From Daucus carota subsp. sativus (lineage: Eukaryota > Streptophyta > Magnoliopsida > Apiales > Apiaceae), in NCBI RefSeq assembly GCF_001625215.2, contig NC_030385.2:39023598-39087597 (forward strand): 64,000 bases of DNA, in the 5' to 3' direction. The notes below the pieces were generated by a model. The model did no database searches, was not told where the DNA came from, and was given only the letters and a program-made list of their open reading frames with translations. The position numbers and the translations under genes were made by a program. Within the stretch, counting starts at the first letter, position 1. The number at the start of each line of letters is the position of its first letter. Below, piece by piece: positions 39,367 through 51,870 of the stretch.

Positions 39367-40127
39367 GATGTATTTGTGCATCTCAAAGATCGACTCTAGC
39401 CCTTCTCTTTGTGGGAGGAGGGAGTTTGTCTACACTCTACACCATGTATTTGACCATAATTGTCTGAATGTATGTGTTGATCATCTTACCATTTCAACTG
39501 GTTTAGCAAAGATCATCTTCTGTTGTGGCATTGACAAATTGGTGTCTAGTTGTGGCAGCATTGGCGACCCAATCAGGAAAGCCTGTGAGGTGGTGTGCTG
39601 CCATCGATAATTTATGTGTACTCCCTTGGTTTAAAACATGTCCTCCTGAGCCAAAAAAAAAAAAGAAGAATGTATTGTTATTTCCTTGCGAGTACTTGGT
39701 TAACATATTTTGCTGCGACACAGCTGCTAGATAATTTATATGATCGCTACAGCTTAAGCACGTTAACATGCACTGGTTTGCTTTACTAATCTGCTACCTG
39801 ACTCAATGATGAAATTCAAAATTAAAATATAAATTAATCATGTCAGCTAATCCTCTTCTTCCCTTTCACCACATATATCTTAACTGAACCATGTTATTTG
39901 TTTAATTTTGGCCTCAAGAAAAATTTGAATATATTGCATCAAATGATGAAAACGACTTTTAGTTACATATCTTATGTATATACCTCAGGAATTAACAAAG
40001 CACGATGTTGCTGAAACAGCACATTTGCTCTTCCTTGTTCAGAAACTATGGCTAATTCTCCCAAGGATACAGGACATCAGTACGAAAGAAAATTTATTGG
40101 ATTCTGTTTCTACGACTTGATAATGAT
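39367..40127. other. 3' flank of the 139-aa gene
   Basis: The start probably holds the 3' UTR. The rest has overlapping short frames on both strands with no recognisable protein. Confidence 0.45.
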
Positions 40128-40374
40128 TACTCCTCCGTCTCTTTCATTTCTTTACACTTTTTTTTATTGCTCGACATGCATTTTAAAGCACATATGAAAC
40201 ATAGTTTTATACTTTTTTCTTGAAATTTTTCTTTCTTTTTATATAAATTTAGATAGTAAACTTTTATTATAGAAAAAAAAAATCAATATTATTTATTAAA
40301 CTATGTTTTATGAGAGCATTAAAATGCGTGTCAAGCCCCCGTCTCCCAACATAAACAATTGAGGGGAGGGAGTA
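40128..40374. mobile_element. Stowaway MITE
   Basis: The left end TACTCCTCCGTCTCTTTCAT and the right end (inverted TACTCCCTCCCCTCAATTGT) give CTCC-type Stowaway termini with TA on both sides. The interior has the paired AAACATAGTTTTATA/AAACTATGTTTTATG words typical of the family. Confidence 0.75.
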
Positions 40375-40701
40375 TGCTTTTTCACGTTTTTTTTTTGTTC
40401 GAGTTATTGTGTTTTTCAGAACTCGCAGGACCCTCAGAAAGAGAGAGCTCTGATGCCCATGCTTATTATATCCTGATGTATGTATTAATCCATAAAAATG
40501 CATACAAGGTTATAAGATTACTCAGATGCATCATATCCTCCTAAAAGCATGACTTTTGAAAGCCAACATTCCCAACAACTTGGTCTAGATTGACCGATTA
40601 TTTAGCCAACTCAGAAAGTAAAACACTGAAGATATCTACAACAACACACATCTATAGTTACTTCCTTCTGTATAGCATCGGCAGCATCTTCTCTAAATCT
40701 G

Positions 40702-41976
40702 TCAGTTTCCTGTATAAGATGATTGAGCCAGCAAGATATCAGAGGGAGACAAAGTTCCAGACTGATCGACATCAAGATCTTCAAACTGTTCCATGATTGC
40801 TGTAATGTCTTCCTGGCAAATTTTCCCCATCTCTTTGAGCCTATGTATTATAAATTCAGCAGCCCTAAATATGTGAAAGTTAAACAAATCAGACAAGGCA
40901 AGAGTACTGTTCAATTATTAAGCACATAAGCACCAGATAATCTCCTAACCATAATTTATATTTTTTGACTGATTAATCCACATGAAAATATAACTAAACG
41001 CTAAAACTTAGAATAAGAAGAATGAACTGTTGGAGGGCGACGGTGATAGATTTATTGCTCATGGAAAGATTATATACCCAACAACTCCATCATCATCAAT
41101 ATCAGCAGCCTCCAAATCCACATTAGTGACCTTTTTTGCGAGTACCAACTTGACCAGTGCCCTTTGTCTGATTTCAGTGTTTACCTCGGCAATACAAAAG
41201 AAGAGTTGACCTAAGCAAATAGTACTCGTCAATATCCAAAATATTGCAAAAATACGCCCAGCTGCGGTAGAAAAGCTCTTGTCCCCATAACCTAGTGTTG
41301 TAATAGTTGAACAGACACAATAAAAAGCATCAATAAGGTCTAGTTTCTCAACTGTGGCAAGAAAGGCAGTCCCAGCAACTATAAGCACCACAAGAGCAGA
41401 CAGTACCATAAAACACTTGTATCTCACCCTGTTGGTTTCAATCTCCTTCAGGATGTCCAATTCGCCAACCTTCTGATTTATATGCAATGCTCTAACTAAC
41501 AAAAATTCCTGTTTCTCTACTAAGTAGTCGGCTGCACTGCTTAAAGCCAGACAAATTAAAGCCATCCCAGAGAAGACAAACACACAAGCGAGTAATTTTG
41601 AAGGTGTACTATCAGGCACAAGATCTCCATATCCAACGGTGGTCATTGTCACAATGCAGAAGTAAACAGAATCAAGAATTCCATTTGTTTTCAATCCCTT
41701 GATGTGGTCTCTAACAAGGTAGAAGCAAATGGTACCTGCAGCCAAGTAGAGGACTAGGAATATGAGGACTCTCTTCAAATTTGGGTGGAGGTTATCACGT
41801 AGGGACTTAGATCCGGCAAGTTGGCTATGGTCTTCAAATTCTGGAGGGATATATTCTGTTAACGGGAGGCTTTTACTATGGCCGAACCTCCTCCTTTGCG
41901 GAACTACTTGATTTATAGGAGTTGAAGGGTCTCTCAGGCCTGCCAGCAGGGGTACTTTTGCACTTTCATTGGCCAT
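40702..41976 (-). CDS. TPK1: Two-pore K+ channel, TPK type
   Basis: A K+-selective channel normally in the vacuolar membrane, 353 aa, in two coding exons: 41078-41976 and 40702-40864 (intron GG|GTATAT ... TTTAG|GG). The start MANESAKVPLLAGL lies shortly after a 5' UTR acceptor. Two pore loops carry TMTTVGYGDL (GYGD at residues 115-118) and TITTLGYGDK (229-232), each flanked by hydrophobic helices, giving four membrane spans. The C-terminus has two EF-hand loops, D292-E303 (DIDDDGVVGAAE) and D331-D342 (DVDQSGTLSPSD), indicating Ca2+ control. The N-terminus has RRRFGHSKSLP, where TPK1 proteins carry a 14-3-3 site; the usual Arg just before the SxSxP core is His here. TPK1 fits better than the other TPKs because both EF-hands are complete. 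Confidence 0.92.
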
Positions 41977-43485
41977 CTCAGTGATTACTGAATGGTGAAC
42001 ATATTCAGTGGCCTGCAGATACAAAAGATTGAATCCAGAATTATAAGAGAACAAATGATATATTGCCATAAAGCCAGATTCTTCAGATTTTTATATATAC
42101 ATGGTTTAATGTAATATGTATTAGAAGAAATATAGAATATGTCATTTATGTCCTGCTTTTTTTTTTTTTCTTTCGAATCTTATCTGTACCACTTATATAT
42201 AATGGAATGCAAAGATACGTAGAGACGAAGTAGTATAATCAAATCAAAACAGACAGCATATTCAGGTTCCTTTACTTGGTGAGAATTGAATGAAAGATAC
42301 AAACAAATTTTATGGAGAGAAAATTGAATAAGTGAAATAGTTGATGAACATGGAGGATGAAGATTGTAGGAAAAATGATGAAGAGATGGAATGGAGCATT
42401 CCTTTCAAAACATGTGGGTTAGAATTTTAGTTCAAAATGAAAATTATAAACATTTTCCCCAATCTTCCCCAAATAAGAGTATAAATTTCATTCCATTTCC
42501 ACCTCATTCTTCCATCCAAGTGAACCCAGCCGCAGATTCTTTAATTAGTTAATCTGATGTGCTCTTCATTTGTCGGAATGGTAGAAGCATTAATGTGATA
42601 TGATTTTTACTCTGCTTATGCAAGAGAAGAATAAAAGATGTATTCATGTAATGATGGCTCCTGCATAACATGATTTCAGTATAGCTGTATTAATTATGAC
42701 TACAACCAGATGCGATGACATGAAATATGAGTCATTCTGCAATGCTTTTATTAAGTACCTAAAGGCTCACAACTTATTAGCACCCTCGTGAAAGAGATAC
42801 TACAAGTACTCGCCAACTGTATACAAGTGTTTCTATGTAAAAGGTGAGTGATACATTTCCCCCCACCCCAATTCTGTTTGCTCACCCAGTCACCCGAAGT
42901 CTTAGTATTATATCTAAGTTCTTTATAACCGCAAAACATTAACGTGTTATGACGCAGGGACGTGGTAATATGGTGGTCTGGTTACCATGATAACACTAGA
43001 TCTAATATGAACTCCAAAAATGGCATGTTAATGAGTAATTAGACTTATATAGTTTAATACTGTAATTGCAGAGCATAATTTTATTGCAACTATGATGCTA
43101 AAGTTGAAAGGAACCCTGTATTTTTATGACAGATTTAAAGAAGTGAAAGTAATATAGAGATGTGTAACTTGGGTTGACACCCCAACACAAGAGACCATAA
43201 AGGAATAACCCGGTGATTAACACGGGTCAGTTTAATTAATCTACTCGAGCTCGACCCATAGACTAGGATGTAACTGAGTCAAGCTATTTACTATATACTA
43301 AATCCCGAGAATATACCGGAACTCAACTCCACAATAATTGAGTCGATCTTGATTAGTTCAAGTAGTTTATCGGATTTACCTCGAGTATCAAAGTATTTGA
43401 CTCCTGAAGCATTCAAGCACAAAGTACTTTTAATTTAAATTCTAATGGAACATATATACACCTCATATAAGATAATCAGAATTAA

Positions 43486-43859
43486 TTTGTGATACACATA
43501 TAAATTGACTTGGACTTCCGAATTTTTAGCCGGTCTCGGGCTTGATATCGTTTGTCGGCGCGTTGTCCTTTTATACTTTCTATATAAAGATAGTAAGGTT
43601 TCTTGACTTCCCAAAAACAAGGACCATAAAAACAAAGGTCCTGGTGGCTGGTCCCCAGCAATCAGGTACTCGTTTGTGATACACATATAAATTGACTTGG
43701 ACGTCCGAATTTTTGGCCGGTCTCGGGCTTGATATCGTTTGTCGGCACGTTGTCCTTTTATACTTTCTATATAAAGATAGTAAGGTTTCTTGACTTCCCA
43801 AAAACAAGGACCGTAAAACAAAGGTCCTGGTGGCTGGTCCCCAGCTATCAGGTACTCGG
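43486..43859. repeat. 187-bp tandem duplication
   Basis: 43486-43672 is repeated from 43673 with a few substitutions and a one-base indel. Each unit ends in the first 35 or so bases of the MITE that follows (GGTCCTGGTGGCTGGTCCCC), so MITE left ends occur twice. The long minus-strand open frame across it is a by-product of the repeat. Confidence 0.85.
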
Positions 43860-44023
43860 GACCTTTTAAGTGACCTATTATTTTTTGGCTGTTAGATAAA
43901 TATCCAGCGGCCAGGATTATAACTGTTATAATCTTGGCTGTTGGATGACCGTAAAACAATATGCCATTTAAAAGGTCCCCATCACATGAGTGCTGGGGAC
44001 TAGGACCTGGACCTGTAAAACAA
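43813..44023. mobile_element. Short Mutator-type MITE, perfect 9-bp TSD
   Basis: Element 43822-44014 (193 bp) runs from AGGTCCTGGTGGCTGG to TAGGACCTGGACCT and is flanked by gtaaaacaa (43813-43821 and 44015-44023). The GGTCC...CCCCAGC terminus is shared with the 880-bp element at 5120-5999, so the two belong to one family. Confidence 0.85.
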
Positions 44024-44522
44024 TAGTCTATTCAGAAAATAATCAAATATATGATCCGGCCAAATCCTCCTCCTAGAGGTTTACAGAGTGTAACTTGACA
44101 TATTATTAGAGCAGAGATGCCCTTTTCGACCCAAAAATAGGCTTTTTCGAGTGGAGGGAAGTGTTAAATATTATATACGATCCGGTTAAATTCACCTCCT
44201 AACACCTTCCACTCCGGGAGAACCGGTAACTTATCACAAACTATTACATTTGTACCACATTTATATGTAAGTAAATCAGAACAGATAGGAACTAAAGCAA
44301 ATGGACAGACAAAATGAACTTAAACTTAATTATTTTCATCAAACCAAAACAAACTACAACATAACATCTAGAATTTGTACGGGCTCGAATCTCAATGATG
44401 CTACTACAATGTAAATGGGGAAAAACATCATATGATACAAAAACTACTGCAGAACAAAAAGCAATATGAAACTAATATATATGGACATGTATATTTGAAC
44501 AAGGAAAGATCTGAGGTTTACC

Positions 44523-45858
44523 TGTTACAGAGAGGATAGACAGCAATTTGAGGGTTCTTCTATCTCTGTGCGGAAGCTCTGTTCGCTAAAATAAAGTACA
44601 AGAAGGAAAGAACTAGATAAATATGTGTGACTGCTTTATTTGTCACGATGACGTTGAAAAGCATCGGTGTTAATTTTTGACTTTATTTTCTTTTTTATTG
44701 CTTGCTTGTGGTGTCGGTCCGTGGAATGGAATGCACCGTTTTTTCATTTGTTGTGAATTGTGAATTTGTGATCGATAATGGATGTACTTTCACATCCGAC
44801 TATAATGAACTACAAATTTCCCCAACCATTTTATTGAAATAAAAGAAAAGGAAAAGGCAACTATATTGATAAATATTTCTATCTTTTACGAGAATGAAAG
44901 TAAAAAACTTCGGAAAAATAAGGAGCAATTTTGCTAAATACTTGAGGTGGCAGAGAAATTAAACAGTGAATGTAAGAATAAAATGTACTATCATTTTGCA
45001 CGTGTTTGAATTTCTAATGGGTCTTATTTCACAAAAAAAATAATAGAATTTTATGTATTTTTTTTTATCAAAAATAAGTCTTTATTTCTGAAAATAAATA
45101 GTCGAACGGTCACGATATTTGTTATAAGATGAGGTCTTATTAAGATTATTTAGTACCAGACATCATCCTAAATACTCGGTCACATATAAGACACAGATAT
45201 ATATAATGTTCATAATATTGAATTTTTTTATCATAATTTTGAAAAATAAGGTCCCAAATCTCACAATAACAGTTGAAAATGTAACATCGTCTAGTATTTT
45301 CATGAAAAAAAATAATTGGAAACGTTACTTGGAGTTGGATTTTCAACTCGAAACGTTACCACTAGTTGCGTTTTCAACGGAAAAAACTACACGATATAGT
45401 ATTTCAGGATGATATTTGAGACTGTCTTCCGAAATGTGATATTTAGGGCAGTGCTACTTCATTTTGTGAGAAAAACATTATTTCCAAGATAATCAGTTTT
45501 GATAAGAGATAACAATTTTCATCACATATTTTCTATAAAATCAAAATCATGTGTTGAAATGATTTAATTATCAATATATTCGGAAATTATGCTTATAAAA
45601 AAACAATTTTTAACATACTCATTAGAGAAGTACTGTGTATCGATGAATGACATACATCTACAACGTGGAACATGTTAAATGATATGGAATTTTTTAGTGT
45701 GTGCACCAATAACTAATTTTAAATGAGATGATATGTTTTTATTTACTCCAATCATATTCATATTAATAATAATGGTTCATACATGTACATAAAGTCTTAT
45801 CGATCAAATTCTTCCACCTAAATGAAAACTAAGTAGTGACACACATCAAAAATCCTAG

Positions 45859-45903
<45 letters not shown>

Positions 45904-46325
45904 TATATATTAATTTTTAAACTAGTTTTTAAACTAGTAACACATGCTAGGGAGTGATTTGTGAGTTTTGAAGACATTAGAATAATAAATTTGAAAAAAA
46001 ATTGGCGGAATTCAAACTATATTATTAACAATTATTTATAAATTTAATTTTTTTAGCCATTTCGATATTTACATCTTGTATTAAAGATCTCATCCTTCAT
46101 TTAAAAATATATTACTCCTTTTAAACTATTCTCTCTAAACCTGATCATTACAATTTTGCACTCATCCAACCATTTTTAAACTTCCCTCGTGCTTCTATTA
46201 ATTCTAATCATTTTTATTCATACACATTATCTTATCCTCGATCCCACAACAGGAATACAGGAAAACAAACTTTATTCGTATGCAAAAGGTCCAAAGACTA
46301 ACTGCATCCATTTTCATGTTAGAAA
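44523..46325. other. Divergent intergenic region, TPK and SPO11-1
   Basis: Lies between the presumed TPK leader exon (about 44523-44610, minus) and the SPO11-1 start (plus). It is AT-rich and contains a (TA)n run at about 45861-45902. No gene recognised. Confidence 0.5.
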
Positions 46326-49300
46326 ATGGAGGGAAACAATTCAATCTCGCGCCCATCCGATATGTTGATCAGAATCAAGGGTAACAACTCAAACTCATCT
46401 TTCAGCACATTTCGAGATCACTTAGATATGTAATTTCAGCTCATTACAGTTTGATTAATCGAACTTGTAGTTGATCTAATTATACTATCTGAGTAATTTC
46501 AGATTTTACTCGATCGATAATCAAAGGTATGTGTAAGGAACAATCTTCTTTTGTTGTGCACATTGATCGATTCAGGAACTACTGTACTGACTCTTCTGGT
46601 CACTGGTATGTTATTGCACCTATTGTACTTTCAAATTCATCTCTCTCCGTGTGTGTGTGTGTGAGGGAGAGAGAGAGGATTTAGTTATGTAATAGCGATA
46701 TTTTTATGTTTAATTGCCTGCTTATTTTTCTGGTAATGTGAAGAGTGAAATGATTATATTTTAAAGATTTAATTAATTAACTTGAATTCAAGTGAAATGA
46801 ATGGTGGAATATACGTTATTATAAGTAATTTTGCTGACCCTGCAGTCTAATTAATTGAAGTACACCTCTGGTGCTCTGTTAGGAGGTCGGCAAAATTTGG
46901 TGCTATTTGTGCAGAATTGGAATTTGGACATTGTATGAGAGTAAAATGCGCCAAGGAACTAACCGTTCCAGGCCTTTTGATCTACAGGAGAACGAATACT
47001 TTAGTCGGAAGTAAATGATCATTTTATCCTATACCAATTTTATTTTATGTCCAAGTGAAAGCAACCCAAGCACTAATAACAAGCGAAATGGAGTTTTTAT
47101 ATCAGACTTGTTAAAATTTTATATCAAATTTAATGGATCCCAAATTTATACTACGGAACGTGAGCTGTTTTTTCTTAGATAATACTGTCTTTTTAGTTGT
47201 GGGAATTACTAGTTTAAGACTTTCACGTCAAAAGTTGACAATATTGACCTTTTAAAAAAATTGTAGCTGTGTGAATAATGATAAACACACTAGTGACTGC
47301 TCAACTCAGGGATGTGTTATGTTGTAATGTTTTAACTTCTAAGTTACCTGTCCTTTTAGCTGTGAACAAATTATTCAGCAGTTGATTGCATAAGCACCAT
47401 GTTGTGTGGAATGTAAGTGGTTATTGATGTGTGGGTGTGTGCAGTTGCTGCAGTTCTGATACGGCCAAGGGAAAGGAGCTTATAACACTACAACGTGAAT
47501 GTCATGTTCATCGGCTGGGTGAGTGTTAGTCATGATTATGTTTGTATCAGTTTCGTCATGTAAACTACCTTACGCTGTAAATCAATCAGAGTTTCCTCTT
47601 TCATATCACAAGTGTTAGATAGAAATAAAAATATTGAAATTTAGTAGTATCTACTTTATGCTGTAAATTTACCATAGAGTTTCCTCTTTCATACCACAAG
47701 TATAAGTAGAAAAAAAAAATGAAATTTCAGTAGAAGGTTTTTAATGGCCTCGTCAATTTTCAGATGTCTTGCTAAGAGTGCTGCTGATTGTTCAGCAACT
47801 TCTGCAAGAAAACAAGCATGGCTCAAAGAGGGATATATTCTACATGCATCCATCTGTTTTTAGAGGTGAAATTGTAATTCTCCTTTGTTTTCTTCTTCTT
47901 CTCTTTGTGTGTGTGTGTGTGGTGGACTGGTGGGGGGGGGGGGGGGGGGGGGGATGCCTCATCAGCTAATTTTCTAGGTGGATTGCTTTGTATTTATGAA
48001 TAACACTTTTAACCATATTACTTCAATGTGTACCACATTATTGGTTTAATTCCAAGCCAGAACTTCCCTCCCAGAATATCTCTCACTTTAATTTACTCGG
48101 AACAGAACAGTCGGTGGTTGACCGTGCAATCAATGACATCTGCATCCTTCTGCAGTGCAGTCGCCACAATCTGAATGTAGTATGTAAAAAGTTCCACCTG
48201 CTGTTTTTTCTGTTCTATTATTTTGTTATTACTGTTACAGCTCAAGTAGTCGTCGTTACTTGAGGGAATGCTGAAGATGACCTCATAAGAAATGTCCAGT
48301 AAACATGACTCTAGTTTTGCCACTTTGTCTTTTATTTCTTTTCAGGAAGAAAGAATGATGTATGCCAATTCTTAGGGATCAATACTACATAACAATTTTC
48401 CTCGATTAAACTAAAGTGTGTTGTATTAAACTATGAAATGCTAGTGCTACTCCTGTGCTTTTTATCCTACTACTTTGTTTCTAAAGATACAGAGGAGGCC
48501 AGTAGTAGTGAATAAATAAAAAATGTGCATGTGAGAAATAATAATAATTTTCCAAAACAATTTGAATGTCCTCATGGTACCAAAATTAACTGATGTTGGC
48601 GTGAAATAAATTATATACCTTAGCCACTTACAAAGATATCAGAAATTACTTGCAGCCAGTCAGGAGAACACAACACAGTAGGGTTGTATATGTGAAAATT
48701 GTGATTCCTTTCAGCTCTGAAATAAACTTGACATCTCATATTTTTGATTTTATGTTTACTTTTGCAGGTGTCTGTTGGGAAAGGGTAACAAATACTCTAT
48801 GATTATGCTGATAGTTTCTGTATACTGTGACAAGCAGGTTACATCTCATGGGTGTAGCTGACATGCTCTTGTTCGATCTATGGATATGATTTTTTTTTTC
48901 TAATAGATTGGTGATGGGATGGCTAAGATTCTCAGAAGCTGGAAGGATATTTGATTGCATTAACAGTCCCAATTCTGTGAGAACAAGCATCATTAGTTAC
49001 TATAACATTATAAATAACAGAAACTGATGCTTGTTTGTTTACTTCAGGCTCATCCTGTTCCGGTGAACGTTGAAGACGTAAAAGGTATCCATAAATACAA
49101 TATCATCATCTTGATATGATTTTACAATACCTCCATTAGAGATTATATACAGTGATGTTGATATACAAGAATTGTTCTAAATCACTTTAATCTTTGCTTA
49201 AGTCTTCTTTCCAGAGTTCCTGCTGTTGTGAAGCAGGTAATTAGAACAGAATTGTGCAGCTTGCCTCTTTGCTAATTTTTCTTCTTCTTTTTTGGGACAG

Positions 49301-50589
49301 ATATCATGAGTGTTGCCAAATATATATTGATTGTGGAGAAAGAATCAGGTCAAACATTTCTTAGGCAGACTGCCATTATCATTGTTCTTAACTTAAAATG
49401 TAAGTAACTATTCAATTGGTTTAATGCAGTTTTTCAGCGACTATCCAATGATCAGTTCTGCAAGAAAAACCAGTGTATTGTCATCACAGTAAGTGTACTA
49501 TTAATTGCTAGTTGCTGTATAATCTCGAAATACTGCTAACTTTGCTTTTCCAACAGGGAAGAGGTTATCCAGATGTTCCCACAAGAAGGTCGCCTCATTA
49601 CTGTGCTTGCATTGTATTCTTTATACTTAAAAATGAGCACAATGAGAATACAGTTGCTGTGCGTCCGTCTGTTTTGGAACAGGTTTCTGCGGCTCATCAT
49701 TGAAAAGTTGTGCCTGCCTACATATTGCTTAGTAGATTGTGATCCATATGGCTTTGACATCTTGACTACATATCGATTTGGTTCAATGGTGAGGTTTCTC
49801 GTGGTTTTGTAGTTATACTACTGACTGTCTACTGAAACTTATTTGGTGCTTGTTTTATCTATATTCTTAAAGCAAATGGCATTTGATGCAAAATTTCTAC
49901 GTATAAGCAATATACAATGGATTGGAGTATTTATTTCTGATGTGGATAGATTTAGTCTTCCGCAACACTGTCTACTTCCTTTGACCAATGAAGGTGAGAT
50001 TCACGAATTCTGTTTGAAACTACAATATTTTTCATGCTCTCTTCTTAATATTTACGTGTCATCCAACGGAGCCCAGCGAAGGCCACTCTTTTTTAATCTG
50101 TTCTGTGGCTCTCTTTTTCTGGATGTTTAAATTGCTTTTATAACTATAGATGTTTTAAAAGAAAATCTAAGATTATGATTATATTATCCAATTTACATTT
50201 GATAGACAGTAGGTGGAAAGCAATTTCTAATGACAATCTGTATTGAATTTGAGTTCTTTTTGCTGTATCCTGCATAAATTTAAAGACAAGTCGAGAACTG
50301 AAGCATTGTTGCGTAGATGTTACTTGGAAAGAGAAGTGCCAGAATGGAGGTGTGACACAAGTTTATTTGTAAATACTTGTAACTGATTCTTTCTGCTATT
50401 GTTATTAAATCTATTGGCACTGCAACCAGTTCTTTTTCATTTATTTGGTGTTGCTTTTGAAGGTTGGAGCTGGAGTTGCTGATGCAAAGAGGAGTCAAAT
50501 TTGAGATTGAAGCATTGTCAGCACACTCACTTTCTTTCTTGTCAGAGGTTTATGTGCCATCTAAGATTAAAGGTGAATTGCAAATGTAA
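46326..50589 (+). CDS. SPO11-1: Meiotic recombination protein SPO11-1
   Basis: A topoisomerase VI A-like nuclease subunit that makes meiotic double-strand breaks. The product is 362 aa from 15 coding exons: 46326-46380, 46503-46605, 47445-47518, 47764-47865, 48106-48179, 48768-48784, 48907-48976, 49048-49084, 49301-49348, 49430-49488, 49557-49588, 49683-49788, 49873-49993, 50286-50349 and 50463-50589. All phases close, and the length equals that of Arabidopsis SPO11-1 as I know it. The catalytic Tyr is residue 104 in KRDIFYMHPS. The Toprim acidic residues are in YILIVEKE and LVDCDPYGFDI. ITGRGYPDVPTRR and FGSMQMAFD are SPO11-1 signatures. Exon 6 has only 17 nt. The last codons (KGELQM) run past a possible GT donor, so the extreme C-terminus could differ. 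SPO11-1 is chosen over SPO11-2 from the DRFRNYC and KHGSKRDI blocks. Confidence 0.95.
47931..47953 (+). repeat. Poly(G) tract in SPO11-1 intron 4
   Basis: About 22 consecutive G residues follow a (GT)n stretch (47905-47922). Such a run can form G-quadruplex structure and is prone to length error in sequencing. Confidence 0.9.
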
Positions 50590-51246
50590 AATTCCTTCTT
50601 TTTTGCTGTAATACAGTGTTTGCTAGATCCTTAAAGCTCTTATGATATCGTACTCAGATAATATTGTTGGGATCATTTTGAGTCCTGACAATTGTTCCCA
50701 GTCAAACCTAAAATTGTAATTCTGAATTGCAAATTGTTCACCCTGCTTTAGAGATCATAAAACAAGTTGTAGATACAACACACACAGGCATATATACAAG
50801 GCATTTCAGACGAAATAAATACTAAATTCTTATGATTGAAACTTAGCAAGTTCCTCGGCAACGAATAAGGAGAGCCAAAACTAGTTATAAACTTAAATCA
50901 TATAAGAACAAAGAAAAATTGCATCTGACATGAATCATAATATAAATCTCTGGTCCTGTACGCCATCAGAAAATCCTCTGTTAATTTGTGTAAGAGAAGT
51001 CCATCCCTCCAATCCTTCAAGCAGTTGAAAGCTGTTATGAAGAAAATATGATGTCCTCATTAAACACCCTTATAGAAAGGTGAGGAAAAAATCTATATGC
51101 CAAAATCTATATAAAATAATAAAATCAATATATTTTCAACCCAGACTCAATTTCTGAAAGATGAGATAAAAAACATACATCTGCCAAAGTATATATAACA
51201 ATGTAAAATATCTGTAGTTGAGAAGAGAAGTTTACTCTTATTCTTT
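50590..51246. other. Convergent 3' flanks of SPO11-1 and the RBR gene
   Basis: No gene recognised. The two neighbouring genes end towards each other across this interval. Confidence 0.5.
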
Positions 51247-51870
51247 TCAAATGTGATGAATGGTTTTAAAACCTCGGTTTCTTCGATGATTCTGATTCAA
51301 ACGTCTTGTTCTCTCACAAATTTTGCAGCTGAACCCAGTACACAACAACTCGGATCTGCAACGCAAACAAAACGACCCTCCACACTTGGAGCACAACCTC
51401 TTGGTACCAAATCCCCTTCTATCAACCGTGAACACTCCTTCACAATCGTCAGACGGACATTCAATCTCCCGTGCATTCTCCAAAGCATAAATTTCAGTCA
51501 AAGCATTTGTCCATCTTTCATACACTTTTTCCGGAATTAAGTTGCTGCAAAACTCTGGCTTCAAAACAGCTCTGCACTTGGAGCTTGGACACTTAACTTG
51601 TCTAACATTTTCTTGAATTTTCTTCTGGAGATGACTCCCAATGCAATCTCCACAGAATCTGTGATGGCACTTGGGAACATGAATGGAATCGGTGACTGAG
51701 ATCACATCCATGCATACGTCACAACTCACAGTTGATGGTCCCCCTTTTTTTTCTTCTCTCCTTTGTTTTTTGTTACTCACTTCAACTCTTCCCTCTATAA
51801 CTGTTATCATTTGATCATATATCTGTTTTTGTTTCTTGTCATCTACTTCTGATCTTTCCTCTCTATCCAT
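51247..51870 (-). CDS. RING1-IBR protein lacking RING2
   Basis: An intronless 207-aa frame. RING1 is residues 50-99 with C50, C53, C68, H70, C73, C76, C94 and C99 (CDVCMDVISVTD...PKCHHRFCGDC). An IBR-type zinc region follows with C138, C143, C160, C163, C168, C171, C177 and C182 (CSKCGGSFCLRCRSELLCTG). The usual IBR histidine is Cys177 here. Ordinary plant RBR (ARI-like and related) E3 ligases continue into RING2 with the catalytic cysteine. This frame stops 25 residues after the IBR, so it lacks that site. Similar short RBR proteins exist in plants. It could act as a non-catalytic E2- or ubiquitin-binding protein, or be a truncated duplicate. The first 48 residues are charged and coil-like. 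Confidence 0.82.
   Translation of the reverse strand: MDREERSEVDDKKQKQIYDQMITVIEGRVEVSNKKQRREEKKGGPSTVSCDVCMDVISVTDSIHVPKCHHRFCGDCIGSHLQKKIQENVRQVKCPSSKCRAVLKPEFCSNLIPEKVYERWTNALTEIYALENAREIECPSDDCEGVFTVDRRGFGTKRLCSKCGGSFCLRCRSELLCTGFSCKICERTRRLNQNHRRNRGFKTIHHI

Larger units (their letters stand above)
41977..44522 (-). other. TPK 5' UTR intron region
   Basis: An acceptor (CTGCAG|GCCACTG) lies 38 bp upstream of the TPK ATG. A matching leader exon with donor GTAACAG|GTAAACC ends at 44522. The implied intron is about 2.5 kb and contains a 187-bp tandem duplication and a Mutator-type MITE. The exon pairing is inferred from splice signals only; transcript data would settle it. Confidence 0.5.

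Noticed and set aside
43435-43959. 174-codon minus-strand frame with an internal peptide repeat
   Set aside because: It spans the 187-bp tandem duplication and the MITE end; the repeat in the peptide simply mirrors the DNA duplication, and no family is recognised.
46606-47444. Additional SPO11-1 exon with AKFGAICAELEFGHCM-like frame near 46885
   Set aside because: Exon 2 joins exon 3 in phase without it, giving the conserved CCCSSD block and the expected 362-aa length.
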